From positions 1 to 48,152 of IMG/VR virus record IMGVR_UViG_3300007346_000045: 48,152 nucleotides of DNA, one strand, 5' to 3'. Origin of the DNA: a virus. Of this stretch, positions 13,758 through 21,456 are shown in pieces. How positions within the stretch are numbered: the stretch's first letter is position 1; every line of letters begins with the position of its first letter. The notes beneath the pieces were generated by a model. It was not told the DNA's origin. It searched no databases and saw only the letters and a list, made by a program, of their open reading frames with translations. Both the position numbers and the translations under genes were made by a program.

Positions 13758-14378
13758 ATGAGTAACAAAATAGAAGAGGCGCTACGCCGAAAGATCAAAG
13801 AAGAGTTTGTTCATGGCTACATCGATGAAAACGGTGTGCGCCAATACCCCTCTATTATAGCTCTATCCAAGCGACACGATGTTGCTAATGTTTCCCTGCA
13901 CAGATGGTCAAAAAAAGAAGATTGGCAGGGGGAAAAGAACAAAGTGCAGACCGAATATGAATTAGCGGTGCAAAGAGAGCGTCAACAATTAATGGTGCAA
14001 AATGGCACCTTATTAGACGATAGGTCAATCAATCTTGCTTTTGGGATGATGAGCGATGTAGCAAGGCGCTTAACCGAAGATCAAGAAAACAGAAAAACAT
14101 TGAACGAAATTCTTAATATCCCAAGTGCTCAAGAAAGAGATGAGCAACTAAGAAAGTTCAACACTAAACATAAAATTCTGACAGCGCATGATTTAAACTC
14201 AATTGCGGGGGTTGTGGCTACTGCTCAAAAGATCGGCAAATTAGCACTTGGTCAGGCTCAAGAGATTAGCAAGGTTTCCGCTCATGTTACAGCACCAGAT
14301 AGTTTACGACAGGTTATCGCAGACTTGGACGAACTTGCCGCAGCGAAGTCATCAACAGCAAAGCACACTATACAGTGA
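13758..14378 (+). CDS. terS: Terminase small subunit
   Basis: 206 residues from ATG 13758 (GGTGAC upstream), preferred to GTG 13731. The N-terminal third has an HTH-like region (SIIALSKRHDVANVSLHRWSKKEDW) that would recognise the packaging site, followed by long helices expected to oligomerise. It precedes and overlaps the large terminase, the standard place. Assignment is by HTH and position; the family is divergent. Confidence 0.75.
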   Translation: MSNKIEEALRRKIKEEFVHGYIDENGVRQYPSIIALSKRHDVANVSLHRWSKKEDWQGEKNKVQTEYELAVQRERQQLMVQNGTLLDDRSINLAFGMMSDVARRLTEDQENRKTLNEILNIPSAQERDEQLRKFNTKHKILTAHDLNSIAGVVATAQKIGKLALGQAQEISKVSAHVTAPDSLRQVIADLDELAAAKSSTAKHTIQ

Positions 14379-15579
14379 TTGGCTGAAAATGGCTCGACCA
14401 GAGCAAATTACCCCTGTTGGGGATTGGAATGTCTGGTTAATCTTAGCGGGGCGTGGTTGGGGCAAGACAATGACGGGGGCATTTGATACGATGATCTATG
14501 CCCTTAACAATCCAGAAAGCCGTGTAGCTGTAGTCGTTCCTACATTTGGCGATCTTCGCCGTGTAGCTTTTGGTGGTGTTTCTGGTATACTCAAGTGGTT
14601 ACCAGATGAGTGCTTGCTAAAAGGCAGAGGTCAAGGATACTCCTCATCAGCGCAAGAAATAAGGCTTTACAATGGCTCATTGATACAAGGCTTTGCGGCT
14701 ACAGAGCCAGAACGACTTAGGGGGCCACAGTTTCATAGGGCTTGGTGCGACGAGGTTGCAGCTTGGTTTTATCCAGAAGCTTTTGACCAACTAATGTTTG
14801 GCTTGCGTCTAGGCGAAAATCCGCAATGCGTTATTACAACAACACCAAAGCCGAATGAGCTTACCCGTTCATTGATCAAGAGAACTGGTACTGTTGTGAC
14901 TAGGGGTAGCACGTTTGACAATGCTGCAAATCTTGCTCCCGCCGCATTGCAGCAATTGAAAGAAAAATATGACGGGACAAGGCTTGGCAGACAAGAGCTT
15001 TACGCAGAGGTGCTTGATGATATAGAAGGCGCACTCTGGTCTTGGTCTATGATTGAGGGAAGTAGACTTTCAGATCAAAATTTACCAGAGCTTCAAAGAA
15101 TTGTGGTAGCTTTGGACCCCGCTGTTACAAGCGGTGACGATAGCGATGAAACAGGGATAATTGTTGCAGCAAGGGGTGAAAATGATGAGTTTTATGTGTT
15201 AGAAGATGCTACAATGAAGGCAAGTCCCGATGGGTGGGCGCGAAAAGCGGTAGAGCTTTACCACAAATATAACGCGGATCGAATTATCGCAGAAGTAAAC
15301 AACGGTGGAGATTTGGTCGAAAGAGTGGTAAGAACTATAGAGAGAGTTCCTTACTCAGCAGTTCGCGCTAGTCGTGGTAAGCTAGTAAGGGCTGAACCGA
15401 TTGCGGCGCTTTATGAGCAAAGGAAAGTTCATCATGTCAAAGAATTTAAAGAGTTGGAGGACCAATTGATTTCATATACTCCAACATCCAAATCGTCACC
15501 TGACAGATTGGACGCCCTTGTATGGGCTTTGACAGAGTTATCGCAGCGTAGTGGCAAGCCATCGTGGAGAATAAGTTAA
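14284..15579 (+). CDS. terL: Terminase large subunit
   Basis: A 431-residue packaging motor. Walker A is AGRGWGKT (55-62), Walker B is AWCDEVAAW (CDE) near residue 153, and the C-terminal RNase H-like nuclease has VVALDPAVTSGDDSDETG and AEVNNGGD with a late Asp in SPDRLDALVWAL. The start is uncertain: I choose ATG 14284 because the upstream LSQTWTNLP...WLKMARPEQ region is typical of homologues, although it overlaps terS by 95 bases; ATG 14389 is an alternative. ATP-driven packaging and headful or site-specific cutting are expected. Confidence 0.93.
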   Translation: MLQHQIVYDRLSQTWTNLPQRSHQQQSTLYSDWLKMARPEQITPVGDWNVWLILAGRGWGKTMTGAFDTMIYALNNPESRVAVVVPTFGDLRRVAFGGVSGILKWLPDECLLKGRGQGYSSSAQEIRLYNGSLIQGFAATEPERLRGPQFHRAWCDEVAAWFYPEAFDQLMFGLRLGENPQCVITTTPKPNELTRSLIKRTGTVVTRGSTFDNAANLAPAALQQLKEKYDGTRLGRQELYAEVLDDIEGALWSWSMIEGSRLSDQNLPELQRIVVALDPAVTSGDDSDETGIIVAARGENDEFYVLEDATMKASPDGWARKAVELYHKYNADRIIAEVNNGGDLVERVVRTIERVPYSAVRASRGKLVRAEPIAALYEQRKVHHVKEFKELEDQLISYTPTSKSSPDRLDALVWALTELSQRSGKPSWRIS

Positions 15580-17744
15580 TGGGTATTTTCGACAATCTGC
15601 GCAGCGCAGTATTTGGGCAAAGATTTGAGATCAAGGAAGCACCAAAGGTCTATGTTCAAGGCGCGATGATGAATTATACAAGGCGCGATAACTTCAAGGC
15701 TTATGCCAAAGAGGGGTATCAAGAGAACGCTATTGTGTACCGCTGTGTTAATGAGATAGCAAACGGGGCTGCATCTATTCCGTTCAAGGTCTATCAGGGG
15801 GATGTAGAACTTGAAAGCCACCCTCTTATAAGCCTGTTAGAAAGACCAAACCCGATGCAAGCAAGCGTCGAATACTTTCAAGCATTGTATTCATTTCTTT
15901 TGCTATCTGGTAATAGTTACGCTCTGTCCTCTGGTGTTAACCAGATACCTACAGAGCTTTACCTTCTTCGACCAGATAGGGTTGAAATTGAGCCAAGCGA
16001 CACATCAATCCCAAAAAGTTACAAGTATAAGCTTAACAGCCAAGTGGTAGCGCGATATGAAGCTGATCCCGTAACAGGACAGTCTGAGGTTAAGCACTTT
16101 AAGCTTTGGAACCCCTTAGATGATTATTTGGGTCTATCACCCTTAATGGCGGCGGCTGTTGATCTTGATCAGCATAACATGATTGCAAAGCACAATATTG
16201 GGTTGCTTAATAACGGGGCGCGGCCTTCGGGTGCAATTGTGTTTAAGCCACAAGATGATCTTGGCAATGCCATGACATTGACTGAAACGCAAAGACAGCA
16301 AGTAATGCGTGACTTAGAGGCTAGATTTACGGGTGAAAAGAACGCTGGTCGCCCTATGCTTTTAGAAGGCGACTTTGATTGGAAAGAGATGGCTATGTCA
16401 CCGCGTGATATGGACTTCTTGCAAAACAAGCATATGGCTGCAAAGGACATTGCGCTTTGTTTCGGGGTTCCCTCTCAGCTTATCGGGATACCTGACAGCC
16501 AAACCTATGCGAATGTTCAAGAGGCGCGTCTTGCGCTATATGAGGAAACCATCATTCCTCTAGCGCGTAGAGTTGAGAGCGACCTTAACGAATGGTTGGC
16601 GCCTAGTTTTGGTGACGATATTTCAATAGAATATGATATTGATGCTATACCAGCGATGACGGAGCGCCGCCGCCGTATATATGAAAATGTTACAAATGCG
16701 GTTGCACAAGGCATAATAAGCCGTAATGAAGCGAGAGAGAGACTAGGATTAGAGCCTATCAATGGTGGTGATGAGGTTTACATCGCGGCTAATCTCTTTC
16801 CCCTTGGTGGCCCAGACATAGCGCCAAGCGAGGGTCAAACACCAGAAGAAGCAGGTAAGCAAGCTTACGGAGAGCAAAAGCTTGACTTTTATCCAGATGG
16901 TGAAGAGGTTCCCGACAACTTACCAGATGCTTATCGTATGGGGGATGGTGAAGAGCGGTGCGGCAACTGCATGCACTTTGATCAGCAATATTGTGATTTA
17001 TTTGATGCAGAGGTCAGGGCGCAGTATGTTTGCGGCAAATGGGAGCCACAAGACGACGAAGAGAAAGCAGAAAGTGATGTTGACACAGTGCCAACAACGG
17101 CAATGGCACGAAACGCAGAGCGTGGACTTGAGCTTCGCAAAGAGTATGGTCGTGGTGGCACTATCATCGGTGTTACAAGGGCAAATCAGCTAAAGAGCCG
17201 CGAGCGTCTTAGCCCAAGCGTTGTGCGAAGAATGCACAGTTATTTTTCAAGGCACGAAGTAGATAAGAGGGCGCAAGGATTTCGGCGCGGGGAAGATGGT
17301 TGGCCTACAGCTGGATTGGTAGCATGGTTGCTTTGGGGCGGCGATGAGGGTCAAACTTGGGCGGCAAGCAAGGTTAAGCAGCTTGATCGTGAACGCGATA
17401 AGATGTGCGAAGCAGTTGATGAGACAAAAGCGCCTACCAAGATTTCGGATGCAATCAAGAAATCGCTTGCTTCTAAGGTAAAGGAACACAATGACGAATA
17501 TGGGGATCAAAAGGGTAAACGGGTAACGCAAGGGATGCTTGAGGCCGTATTCCGTAGAGGCGTTGGCGCTTATCACACCAATCCGCAATCAGTAAGACCT
17601 ACTGTTCAAGGTCCAGATCAATGGGGTTTAGGACGTGTAAATGTTTTCTTGAGGGCGGTTAGAACGAATAGGTTCCCAAGTGGTAAATTTGACACCGATC
17701 TTTTACCAGAGGATCATCCCTTAAAAACAGGAAAAGATAAATGA
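15579..17744 (+). CDS. Portal protein (HK97 type) with long C-terminal extension
   Basis: 721 residues from ATG 15579 (TAATG overlap with terL). Residues 1-400 are a complete HK97-type portal (YRCVNEIANGAASIPF, LISLLERPNP, MAAKDIALCFGVPSQLIGIP, YEETIIPLARRVE). Beyond about 440 come extra domains: a four-Cys segment (CGNCMHFDQQYCDLF...YVCGKW), an Arg-rich region (RGLELRKEYGRGGTIIGV, LSPSVVRRMHSYFSRHEVDKRA, WLLWGGDEG), and a DUF5824-like end (RRGVGAYHTNPQSVRP, DTDLLPEDHP). Most HK97 portals are about 400-500 residues, so this is a fusion that adds roughly 280. The extension may bind DNA, terminase or scaffold; that is inferred. Confidence 0.88.
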   Translation: MGIFDNLRSAVFGQRFEIKEAPKVYVQGAMMNYTRRDNFKAYAKEGYQENAIVYRCVNEIANGAASIPFKVYQGDVELESHPLISLLERPNPMQASVEYFQALYSFLLLSGNSYALSSGVNQIPTELYLLRPDRVEIEPSDTSIPKSYKYKLNSQVVARYEADPVTGQSEVKHFKLWNPLDDYLGLSPLMAAAVDLDQHNMIAKHNIGLLNNGARPSGAIVFKPQDDLGNAMTLTETQRQQVMRDLEARFTGEKNAGRPMLLEGDFDWKEMAMSPRDMDFLQNKHMAAKDIALCFGVPSQLIGIPDSQTYANVQEARLALYEETIIPLARRVESDLNEWLAPSFGDDISIEYDIDAIPAMTERRRRIYENVTNAVAQGIISRNEARERLGLEPINGGDEVYIAANLFPLGGPDIAPSEGQTPEEAGKQAYGEQKLDFYPDGEEVPDNLPDAYRMGDGEERCGNCMHFDQQYCDLFDAEVRAQYVCGKWEPQDDEEKAESDVDTVPTTAMARNAERGLELRKEYGRGGTIIGVTRANQLKSRERLSPSVVRRMHSYFSRHEVDKRAQGFRRGEDGWPTAGLVAWLLWGGDEGQTWAASKVKQLDRERDKMCEAVDETKAPTKISDAIKKSLASKVKEHNDEYGDQKGKRVTQGMLEAVFRRGVGAYHTNPQSVRPTVQGPDQWGLGRVNVFLRAVRTNRFPSGKFDTDLLPEDHPLKTGKDK

Positions 17745-18448
17745 ATATCGGATCAGTGCAAGCGGCTAAAGGTTCTTATGGACCAGCCATATATAAGTTC
17801 GGTTTTAATGCAGCGATTACAACCGATGAGGAAACAGTATGGGACGCTGGGGGTGTTTATAATTATCCATCAAGCGCGGGGGTGGCAACGGTTGTAAGCT
17901 CATCAACGGCAGATGATCTTGTTGGCACTGGCGCACAGAAGGTAAAGATTGAGGGTCTTGATGCTAACTATAATGCTCAAATCGTCGAAGTCGAAATGGA
18001 TGGGACGACTAATGTTTCAACAACCGAAACATTTATAAGGGTATATCGTGTTTATGTAAGCCAAGCTGGTAGCGGCAAGGTTAATGCTGGAAACATTACG
18101 ATCTCTATCGGTGGTTCGGTAAGGGCGCAGATTAGTGCCAATCAGGGGCAAACGCTAATGGCTGTATATACCGTTCCAGCGGGATTTACAGGGTATGTTA
18201 CGCAATGGTCATTTAGTTCTGGTGCTTCAGCATCTAACAAGTATTTAGATGGGCGGCTAATAATTCAAAGGTTCGCGGGGATCATTCAAACAAAGGCGCG
18301 TTCAACAATTCAAAACACCTCTTTCGTTCAAGACTTGCAGGTCGCTACGGTAGCTAATGAAAAGGACGATATAGAAATTCGGGCTGTTACTTCATCAGGC
18401 ACAGATGCGGTTTCTGGTACATTCTCTGTTTTATTGAAGAGAAATTAA
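17741..18448 (+). CDS. Putative virion decoration/structural protein
   Basis: A 235-residue beta-rich protein with few charged clusters (VKIEGLDANYNAQIVEVEMDG, IRVYRVYVSQAGSG, MAVYTVPAGFTGYVTQWSF). The pattern is like structural proteins I know from marine phages located near portal genes. It starts in an ATGA overlap with portal. It could be a head decoration or head-fibre protein; no motif fixes this. Confidence 0.6.
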   Translation: MNIGSVQAAKGSYGPAIYKFGFNAAITTDEETVWDAGGVYNYPSSAGVATVVSSSTADDLVGTGAQKVKIEGLDANYNAQIVEVEMDGTTNVSTTETFIRVYRVYVSQAGSGKVNAGNITISIGGSVRAQISANQGQTLMAVYTVPAGFTGYVTQWSFSSGASASNKYLDGRLIIQRFAGIIQTKARSTIQNTSFVQDLQVATVANEKDDIEIRAVTSSGTDAVSGTFSVLLKRN

Positions 18449-18780
18449 TGAAACTTACAAAAACTGATGCCGTTGATCTTTTCCAAGAGATAGGCCGAAT
18501 ATTTGAACGTGATTGGAATGAGCTATCAGGCATGGAGCTTTCAAAGTGGGATCAAGATTTGCTTATGGGGGTCGCCTGTTACAGTGCTTTATTCCTGAGA
18601 GGCGAATATAAAACGCTAGACTTGGCACAAGAGAAAGTTCTTCAACATATACGAGATCAGGCGACAAAGAACCCAAATTACAACAAGGTAAGAAAGCGCA
18701 CCACCTTGGGCATCTACAAGCTATTCCGCGAACTAGAAAAGCAAATGGATGCGACGATACCGAAAGATAAGGATTTGTGA
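18448..18780 (+). CDS. Hypothetical protein (110 aa)
   Basis: A 110-residue alpha-helical, charged protein with Trp-rich segment (FERDWNELSGMELSKWDQDLL). Start codon overlaps the previous stop (TAATG). Position between structural genes suggests a morphogenesis or packaging accessory role; not recognised. Confidence 0.65.
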   Translation: MKLTKTDAVDLFQEIGRIFERDWNELSGMELSKWDQDLLMGVACYSALFLRGEYKTLDLAQEKVLQHIRDQATKNPNYNKVRKRTTLGIYKLFRELEKQMDATIPKDKDL

Positions 18781-19049
18781 TGAGCCAGTACAGTGGAAGA
18801 GATTGGCCTTTTCCTTGGGAAACCCAAAAGCATTTTGTTCCAAAGGTAGACATCGCATCAAGGCTTGAGAGGGCGGCTTTGTTTTTGGGTGGCAGGGAAA
18901 ATAAGCACTCTGAACTTTATACTTCGGCTGCGGACGAAATATATCGTTTACGTTTGCTATGTAATCAGAACAAGATTGATTATGGGGAAGTTCTGCCAAG
19001 GTGGGATGAATGGAATAACAGGCTTGAAAAGAAAAATCTTTTAGGATAG
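18780..19049 (+). CDS. Hypothetical protein (89 aa)
   Basis: 89 residues from ATG 18780 (TGATG overlap with the previous gene; GTG 18777 rejected). N-terminus is aromatic (SGRDWPFPW), the rest helical and charged (IASRLERAALFLGG...AADEIYRLRLLC). Last gene before a terminator. Unknown function. Confidence 0.65.
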   Translation: MSQYSGRDWPFPWETQKHFVPKVDIASRLERAALFLGGRENKHSELYTSAADEIYRLRLLCNQNKIDYGEVLPRWDEWNNRLEKKNLLG

Positions 19050-19091
19050 TGTTTTCTTATCGTACATGTCTGAAGTTACTATATTGGTCGG

Positions 19092-19129
19092 AAAAGGGGG
19101 TAAGTGCTTGCGTACTCGCCCCCCTTTTT
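19092..19129. terminator. Bidirectional intrinsic terminator
   Basis: AAAAGGGGG (19092-19100) pairs with CCCCC and TTTTT (19120-19129) around an 18-base loop. Both strands show a GC stem followed by four or five Us, so it can end the rightward head transcript from 13758-19049 and any leftward read-through from the island. Confidence 0.8.
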
Positions 19130-19172
19130 CTTAATTGAATTGGTTTTGATCAAGAGAAATTAGCGCATAGCG

Positions 19173-19202
19173 TTTAATGTTATTTTATGGTATATTTAAG
19201 TT
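19173..19202 (+). promoter_or_regulatory. Candidate promoter for a short RNA
   Basis: TTTAAT (19173-19178), 18-base AT-rich spacer, TAAGTT (19197-19202). The TAAGTT -10 recurs in the promoters at 20858-20886, 25038-25066 and 32701-32730. Weak -35. Confidence 0.4.
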
Positions 19203-19208
19203 GCGATG

Positions 19209-19270
19209 TAGTTGAGTGCATCGTTCCTCCCTGTTAGACTGGGCCACGATTAAACCCGTGGCCCATTTTT
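19209..19270 (+). ncRNA. Candidate small RNA (about 60 nt) with CU-rich segment and intrinsic terminator
   Basis: The interval between the TAAGTT promoter and the strong hairpin at 19240-19270 contains no start codon with a frame, but includes GTTCCTCCCTG (from about 19223), complementary to Shine-Dalgarno sequences GGGAGG/AGGAG. A short transcript with an anti-Shine-Dalgarno single-stranded part and a terminator stem would look like a bacterial trans-acting sRNA. It is antisense to nothing but the last few codons of the gene at 19250. No expression evidence. Confidence 0.3.
19240..19270 (+). terminator. Intrinsic terminator
   Basis: Nine-bp stem TGGGCCACG (19240-19248) / CGTGGCCCA (19257-19265), eight-base loop, then TTTTT (19266-19270) on the plus strand. 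It overlaps the last codons of the leftward gene at 19250. Confidence 0.75.
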
Positions 19271-19432
19271 CAAGAAGTCCTTTATTTCCTCTTCGCTCCA
19301 CCTGTTTCCAACGCCCATATAATGAGGCTGTGGTAGGCTTTTGTTCCTGACGCCCCCTAAGAAGTCGGTTATCGTTAAGCCCAGCATACGGGCCGCTTGG
19401 ACGGCCTTGATGTACTTAGGGAACCTAGACAT
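19250..19432 (-). CDS. Excisionase/MerR-like HTH protein (60 aa)
   Basis: 60 residues. An HTH_17/excisionase-type winged helix is visible: IKAVQAARMLGLTITDFLGGV, then LPQPHYMGVGNRWSEEEIKDFL, with the aromatic W before the second helix. Likely a small DNA-binding regulator. No integrase lies near, so excision is not implied. Overlaps the upstream gene by 8 bases; the terminator hairpin covers its last codons. Confidence 0.75.
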   Translation of the reverse strand: MSRFPKYIKAVQAARMLGLTITDFLGGVRNKSLPQPHYMGVGNRWSEEEIKDFLKNGPRV

Positions 19433-19706
19433 CCTGCTCTAACCGATCCTGTGCGCCTGATATAATTGCTTTTAGGGTATATCTGTCAGCACTGTCTAGT
19501 ATTCCGTTAATGAGTTTAGTACAGTCTGTTCCCCGAAATTCTATCCATCCGGTTGGGGCAACATTATTGCTTATATCTATGGTAAAGACATCAGGGAGGT
19601 AGTCGCTATATTGCCTCTCAAGGCTGTACGCTCTGTTTTCACGCCCATGAAAAGAAATTCTTTTTTTTGCGATAAAGTTCGGGTCGCACGTTATAATTTC
19701 AATCAT
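19425..19706 (-). CDS. Hypothetical accessory protein (93 aa)
   Basis: A 93-residue soluble protein without recognised motifs. Its start has a perfect GGAGGTAAACG leader, identical in sequence to that of the GIY-YIG gene 640 bases upstream (GAGGTAAACGATGA). The N-terminus MIEIITCDPNFIAKKR and a later DISNNVAPTGWIEF suggest alternating strands. Function unknown. Confidence 0.65.
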   Translation of the reverse strand: MIEIITCDPNFIAKKRISFHGRENRAYSLERQYSDYLPDVFTIDISNNVAPTGWIEFRGTDCTKLINGILDSADRYTLKAIISGAQDRLEQDV

Positions 19707-19764
19707 CGTTTACCTCCAAAGTTTTAAGATATTGTATTGGTTTAAGCCTAGCAGAACCCGACAT
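19699..19764 (-). CDS. Possible 21-codon coupling ORF
   Basis: A very short frame (MSGSARLKPIQYLKTLEVNDD) starts at ATG 19764 with a strong CGGAGGTAATC leader and stops over the start of the next gene. It overlaps the end of the GIY-YIG gene. It may bring ribosomes to the 19706 start rather than make a functional peptide. Confidence 0.35.
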   Translation of the reverse strand: MSGSARLKPIQYLKTLEVNDD

Positions 19765-20347
19765 GATTACCTCCGTAATAATCAAAGTAATCATCTCCAC
19801 AAATGACGTCAGCATTTATCAAGTCTACAAAATTATAAACCTCTGTAAAAACTGGTTTGTTTTTCTTCAATCTGTTTTTTCTCACTACTTGTTTATTAAA
19901 TATTGGTCGCATCTTTGCAATCGCTAACGCTTCTACATCTCTTGCCTCTTCATATGTTTGGAAATATGATGTCATAATAAAATCAACTGAGTACCACCAT
20001 GATTTATCATTTCGGTGCTGTCTTATTCGACTGCGAAGATTGTAAGTACAGCCAATGTAAAGGGGTATTACTCTCTTGTTTGGGCTATTCCCCTCTTTGT
20101 CGGCGTCTGGTAAAGAGCCAAGCAAGTAAACAGAATAGTGTTTTTTGAATGTTTTATGAGAACGATCCCTGCCCTCTGGCAAGCACTCAAAATGGTTCCA
20201 GATAAAGGCATTAGCAAATTGTTCATCTGAGGCCGCAGTTAATGGTTTGTCTTTCGGAAATGACATGGAATAGTTAAGACCATGGTTCCAATAATACATA
20301 GTCTCAGGGGGCGTTCTGGTCCATTTCTTTAGAGAAAGTTTAGTCAT
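19748..20347 (-). CDS. GIY-YIG endonuclease
   Basis: 199 residues. The catalytic GIY-YIG core spans about 70-155: KHYSVYLLG (71-77, GIY strand), PLYIGCTYNLRSRIRQH (LYIG at 96-99 with the conserved Arg and His), then SYFQTYEEARDVEALAIAKMRPIFNK with the catalytic Glu and Asn. The first 60 residues are an unfamiliar extension. Could be a homing endonuclease, a restriction-like nuclease or an anti-competitor factor. It lies in the accessory island that splits the head genes, as mobile nucleases often do. Confidence 0.88.
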   Translation of the reverse strand: MTKLSLKKWTRTPPETMYYWNHGLNYSMSFPKDKPLTAASDEQFANAFIWNHFECLPEGRDRSHKTFKKHYSVYLLGSLPDADKEGNSPNKRVIPLYIGCTYNLRSRIRQHRNDKSWWYSVDFIMTSYFQTYEEARDVEALAIAKMRPIFNKQVVRKNRLKKNKPVFTEVYNFVDLINADVICGDDYFDYYGGNHVGFC

Positions 20348-20510
20348 CGTTTACCTCCGAGGGGTCCATATACTCCTCTGCTATAACGAAGTCTTTTATT
20401 TCATCTTCGCTCAAGTAAACGCAAAAGCTGCGTATTACCTGTTCAAGATTATAATATCCTTGGTCAACCCGATCCAAGAATTTGTTAGTAACTTTGCGAG
20501 TGTATTCCAT
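20340..20510 (-). CDS. Small acidic protein (56 aa)
   Basis: The 56-residue frame starts at ATG 20510 (MEYTRKVTNKFLDRVDQGYYNLEQV...SEVNDD) and ends over the start of the GIY-YIG gene (8-base overlap), inside the leftward transcript of the island. N-terminus is basic and the rest acidic and helical. Its start has only a weak ribosome-binding site. Function unknown. Confidence 0.6.
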   Translation of the reverse strand: MEYTRKVTNKFLDRVDQGYYNLEQVIRSFCVYLSEDEIKDFVIAEEYMDPSEVNDD

Positions 20511-20514
20511 TCGA

Positions 20515-20766
20515 TTAACCCTTTGCTGCTTTGTCGATGCCGAATGCTAAGTTGATGCCGTATGTTGCGCAATTGTGCATGCGTCTTGCGAGTGCGCTAT
20601 GACTGCTTGCTGGATTTACCTTTGCAGCTTTTTCAGAACGAGCAGCTTGGTCAATAAAATATTGAATGGCTTTTGAGCCATCGTTATCAAGCTCGCGCAT
20701 TTTAGCGTTGAAGATTTTTTTGGCTGTTTCCCATTTTGTAGGAAATTTTGGGTAGATGCTTGTCAT
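20515..20766 (-). CDS. Hypothetical accessory protein (83 aa)
   Basis: The first gene of the leftward island operon, with AAGGAGAAAACGAA upstream and the promoter at 20796-20824. Predicted all-helical and basic (KKIFNAKMRELDNDGSKAIQYFIDQAARSEKAAKV, then ALARRMHNCATYGINLAFG). The two-helix bundle look resembles small DNA-binding or toxin-inhibitor proteins, but I do not recognise it. Confidence 0.7.
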   Translation of the reverse strand: MTSIYPKFPTKWETAKKIFNAKMRELDNDGSKAIQYFIDQAARSEKAAKVNPASSHSALARRMHNCATYGINLAFGIDKAAKG

Positions 20767-20795
20767 TTCGTTTTCTCCTTATTGCCTATGTAACT

Positions 20796-20824
20796 TATAT
20801 AGCATCTGTGGATATTGCTGTCAA
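20796..20824 (-). promoter_or_regulatory. Leftward promoter with TATCCACA element
   Basis: Minus strand TTGACA (20824-20819), 17-base spacer with TATCCACA four bases after the -35, TATATA (20801-20796). Leader contains AGGCAATAAGGAGAA before the 20766 start. The best match to the sigma-70 consensus of the set. Confidence 0.8.
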
Positions 20825-20857
20825 CGCAAAAAGTTAAAATAATTAACAAAAAAGTTA

Positions 20858-20886
20858 TTGACATCAACAAATTTTGTGGATAAGTT
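20858..20886 (+). promoter_or_regulatory. Rightward promoter with perfect DnaA-box-like site
   Basis: TTGACA (20858-20863), 17-base spacer, TAAGTT (20881-20886). TGTGGATAA (20875-20883) is the reverse complement of the consensus DnaA box TTATCCACA and overlaps the -10. The leader repeats AAGGCAAAGGAGAA before the 20912 start. Back to back with the leftward promoter at 20796-20824. Confidence 0.75.
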
Positions 20887-20911
20887 GTATGCAAGGCAAA
20901 GGAGAAAGCAC

Positions 20912-21253
20912 ATGAGATACGATCTTTACCAAATCAAAGCAGCTACAGCGACACCCGCAGCGGACAAGGCCAAAATCGACATGATGATGGATTTCAGCGA
21001 CAACAAGATAGGCGGTATAGCGCGGGATGCTTGGGACAAATTCTTTTATACTAGAGTGGCAACACTTGATGCGAAAGATTACAACGATGCTTTCGAGGTC
21101 GGGAATATTGGACCAGAAGAAAAGATTACTCGCTATGCTGCACTTTCATCAGCATCAGTCGGAGACATACTTATCGCAGAGGATGGCACCATCGCAGTAA
21201 TAGCAAATATCGGATTTATCCAAATCGGATACAGCGCAGTACACGCAGCATAA
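20912..21253 (+). CDS. Hypothetical accessory protein (113 aa)
   Basis: 113 residues from ATG 20912, set by AAAGGAGAAAGCAC upstream and the promoter; the frame is open upstream but that part holds the promoter. Sequence: helical start (YDLYQIKAATATPAADKAKIDMMMDF) then a strand-rich end (GDILIAEDGTIAVIANIGFIQIGYSAV), an alpha/beta plan like small inhibitor or chaperone proteins. Not recognised. First gene of the rightward part of the island, leading into head genes. Confidence 0.65.
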   Translation: MRYDLYQIKAATATPAADKAKIDMMMDFSDNKIGGIARDAWDKFFYTRVATLDAKDYNDAFEVGNIGPEEKITRYAALSSASVGDILIAEDGTIAVIANIGFIQIGYSAVHAA

Positions 21254-21265
21254 GGGGGAATGAAA

Positions 21266-21445
21266 ATGGTAAGAGAGGGACAAGTTATAGATGCGATTGA
21301 TCACATCTTAGAGACAATGGATCGCAGAGGTTGGGACAAGCTGTCCGAGAAAAGCAAGAAGTCTTACGAGGCTTTATGGGCTTTACGCGAGGGGCTTGAG
21401 GGCAACCCAGATGATGGTACAAAGATGATCTTTTATATACCGTAA
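21266..21445 (+). CDS. Small helical protein (59 aa)
   Basis: 59 residues from ATG 21266, preferred over ATG 21260 because the AGGGGG Shine-Dalgarno sits one base from the latter. A helix pair (IDAIDHILETMDRR, LSEKSKKSYEALWALREGL) followed by a short strand. Unknown function. Confidence 0.6.
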   Translation: MVREGQVIDAIDHILETMDRRGWDKLSEKSKKSYEALWALREGLEGNPDDGTKMIFYIP

Positions 21446-21456
21446 GGAGACAGACA

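Noticed and set aside
19250-19432. Excisionase implying an integrated prophage
   Set aside because: No integrase or attachment-site repeat is seen; the HTH fold alone does not show excision.
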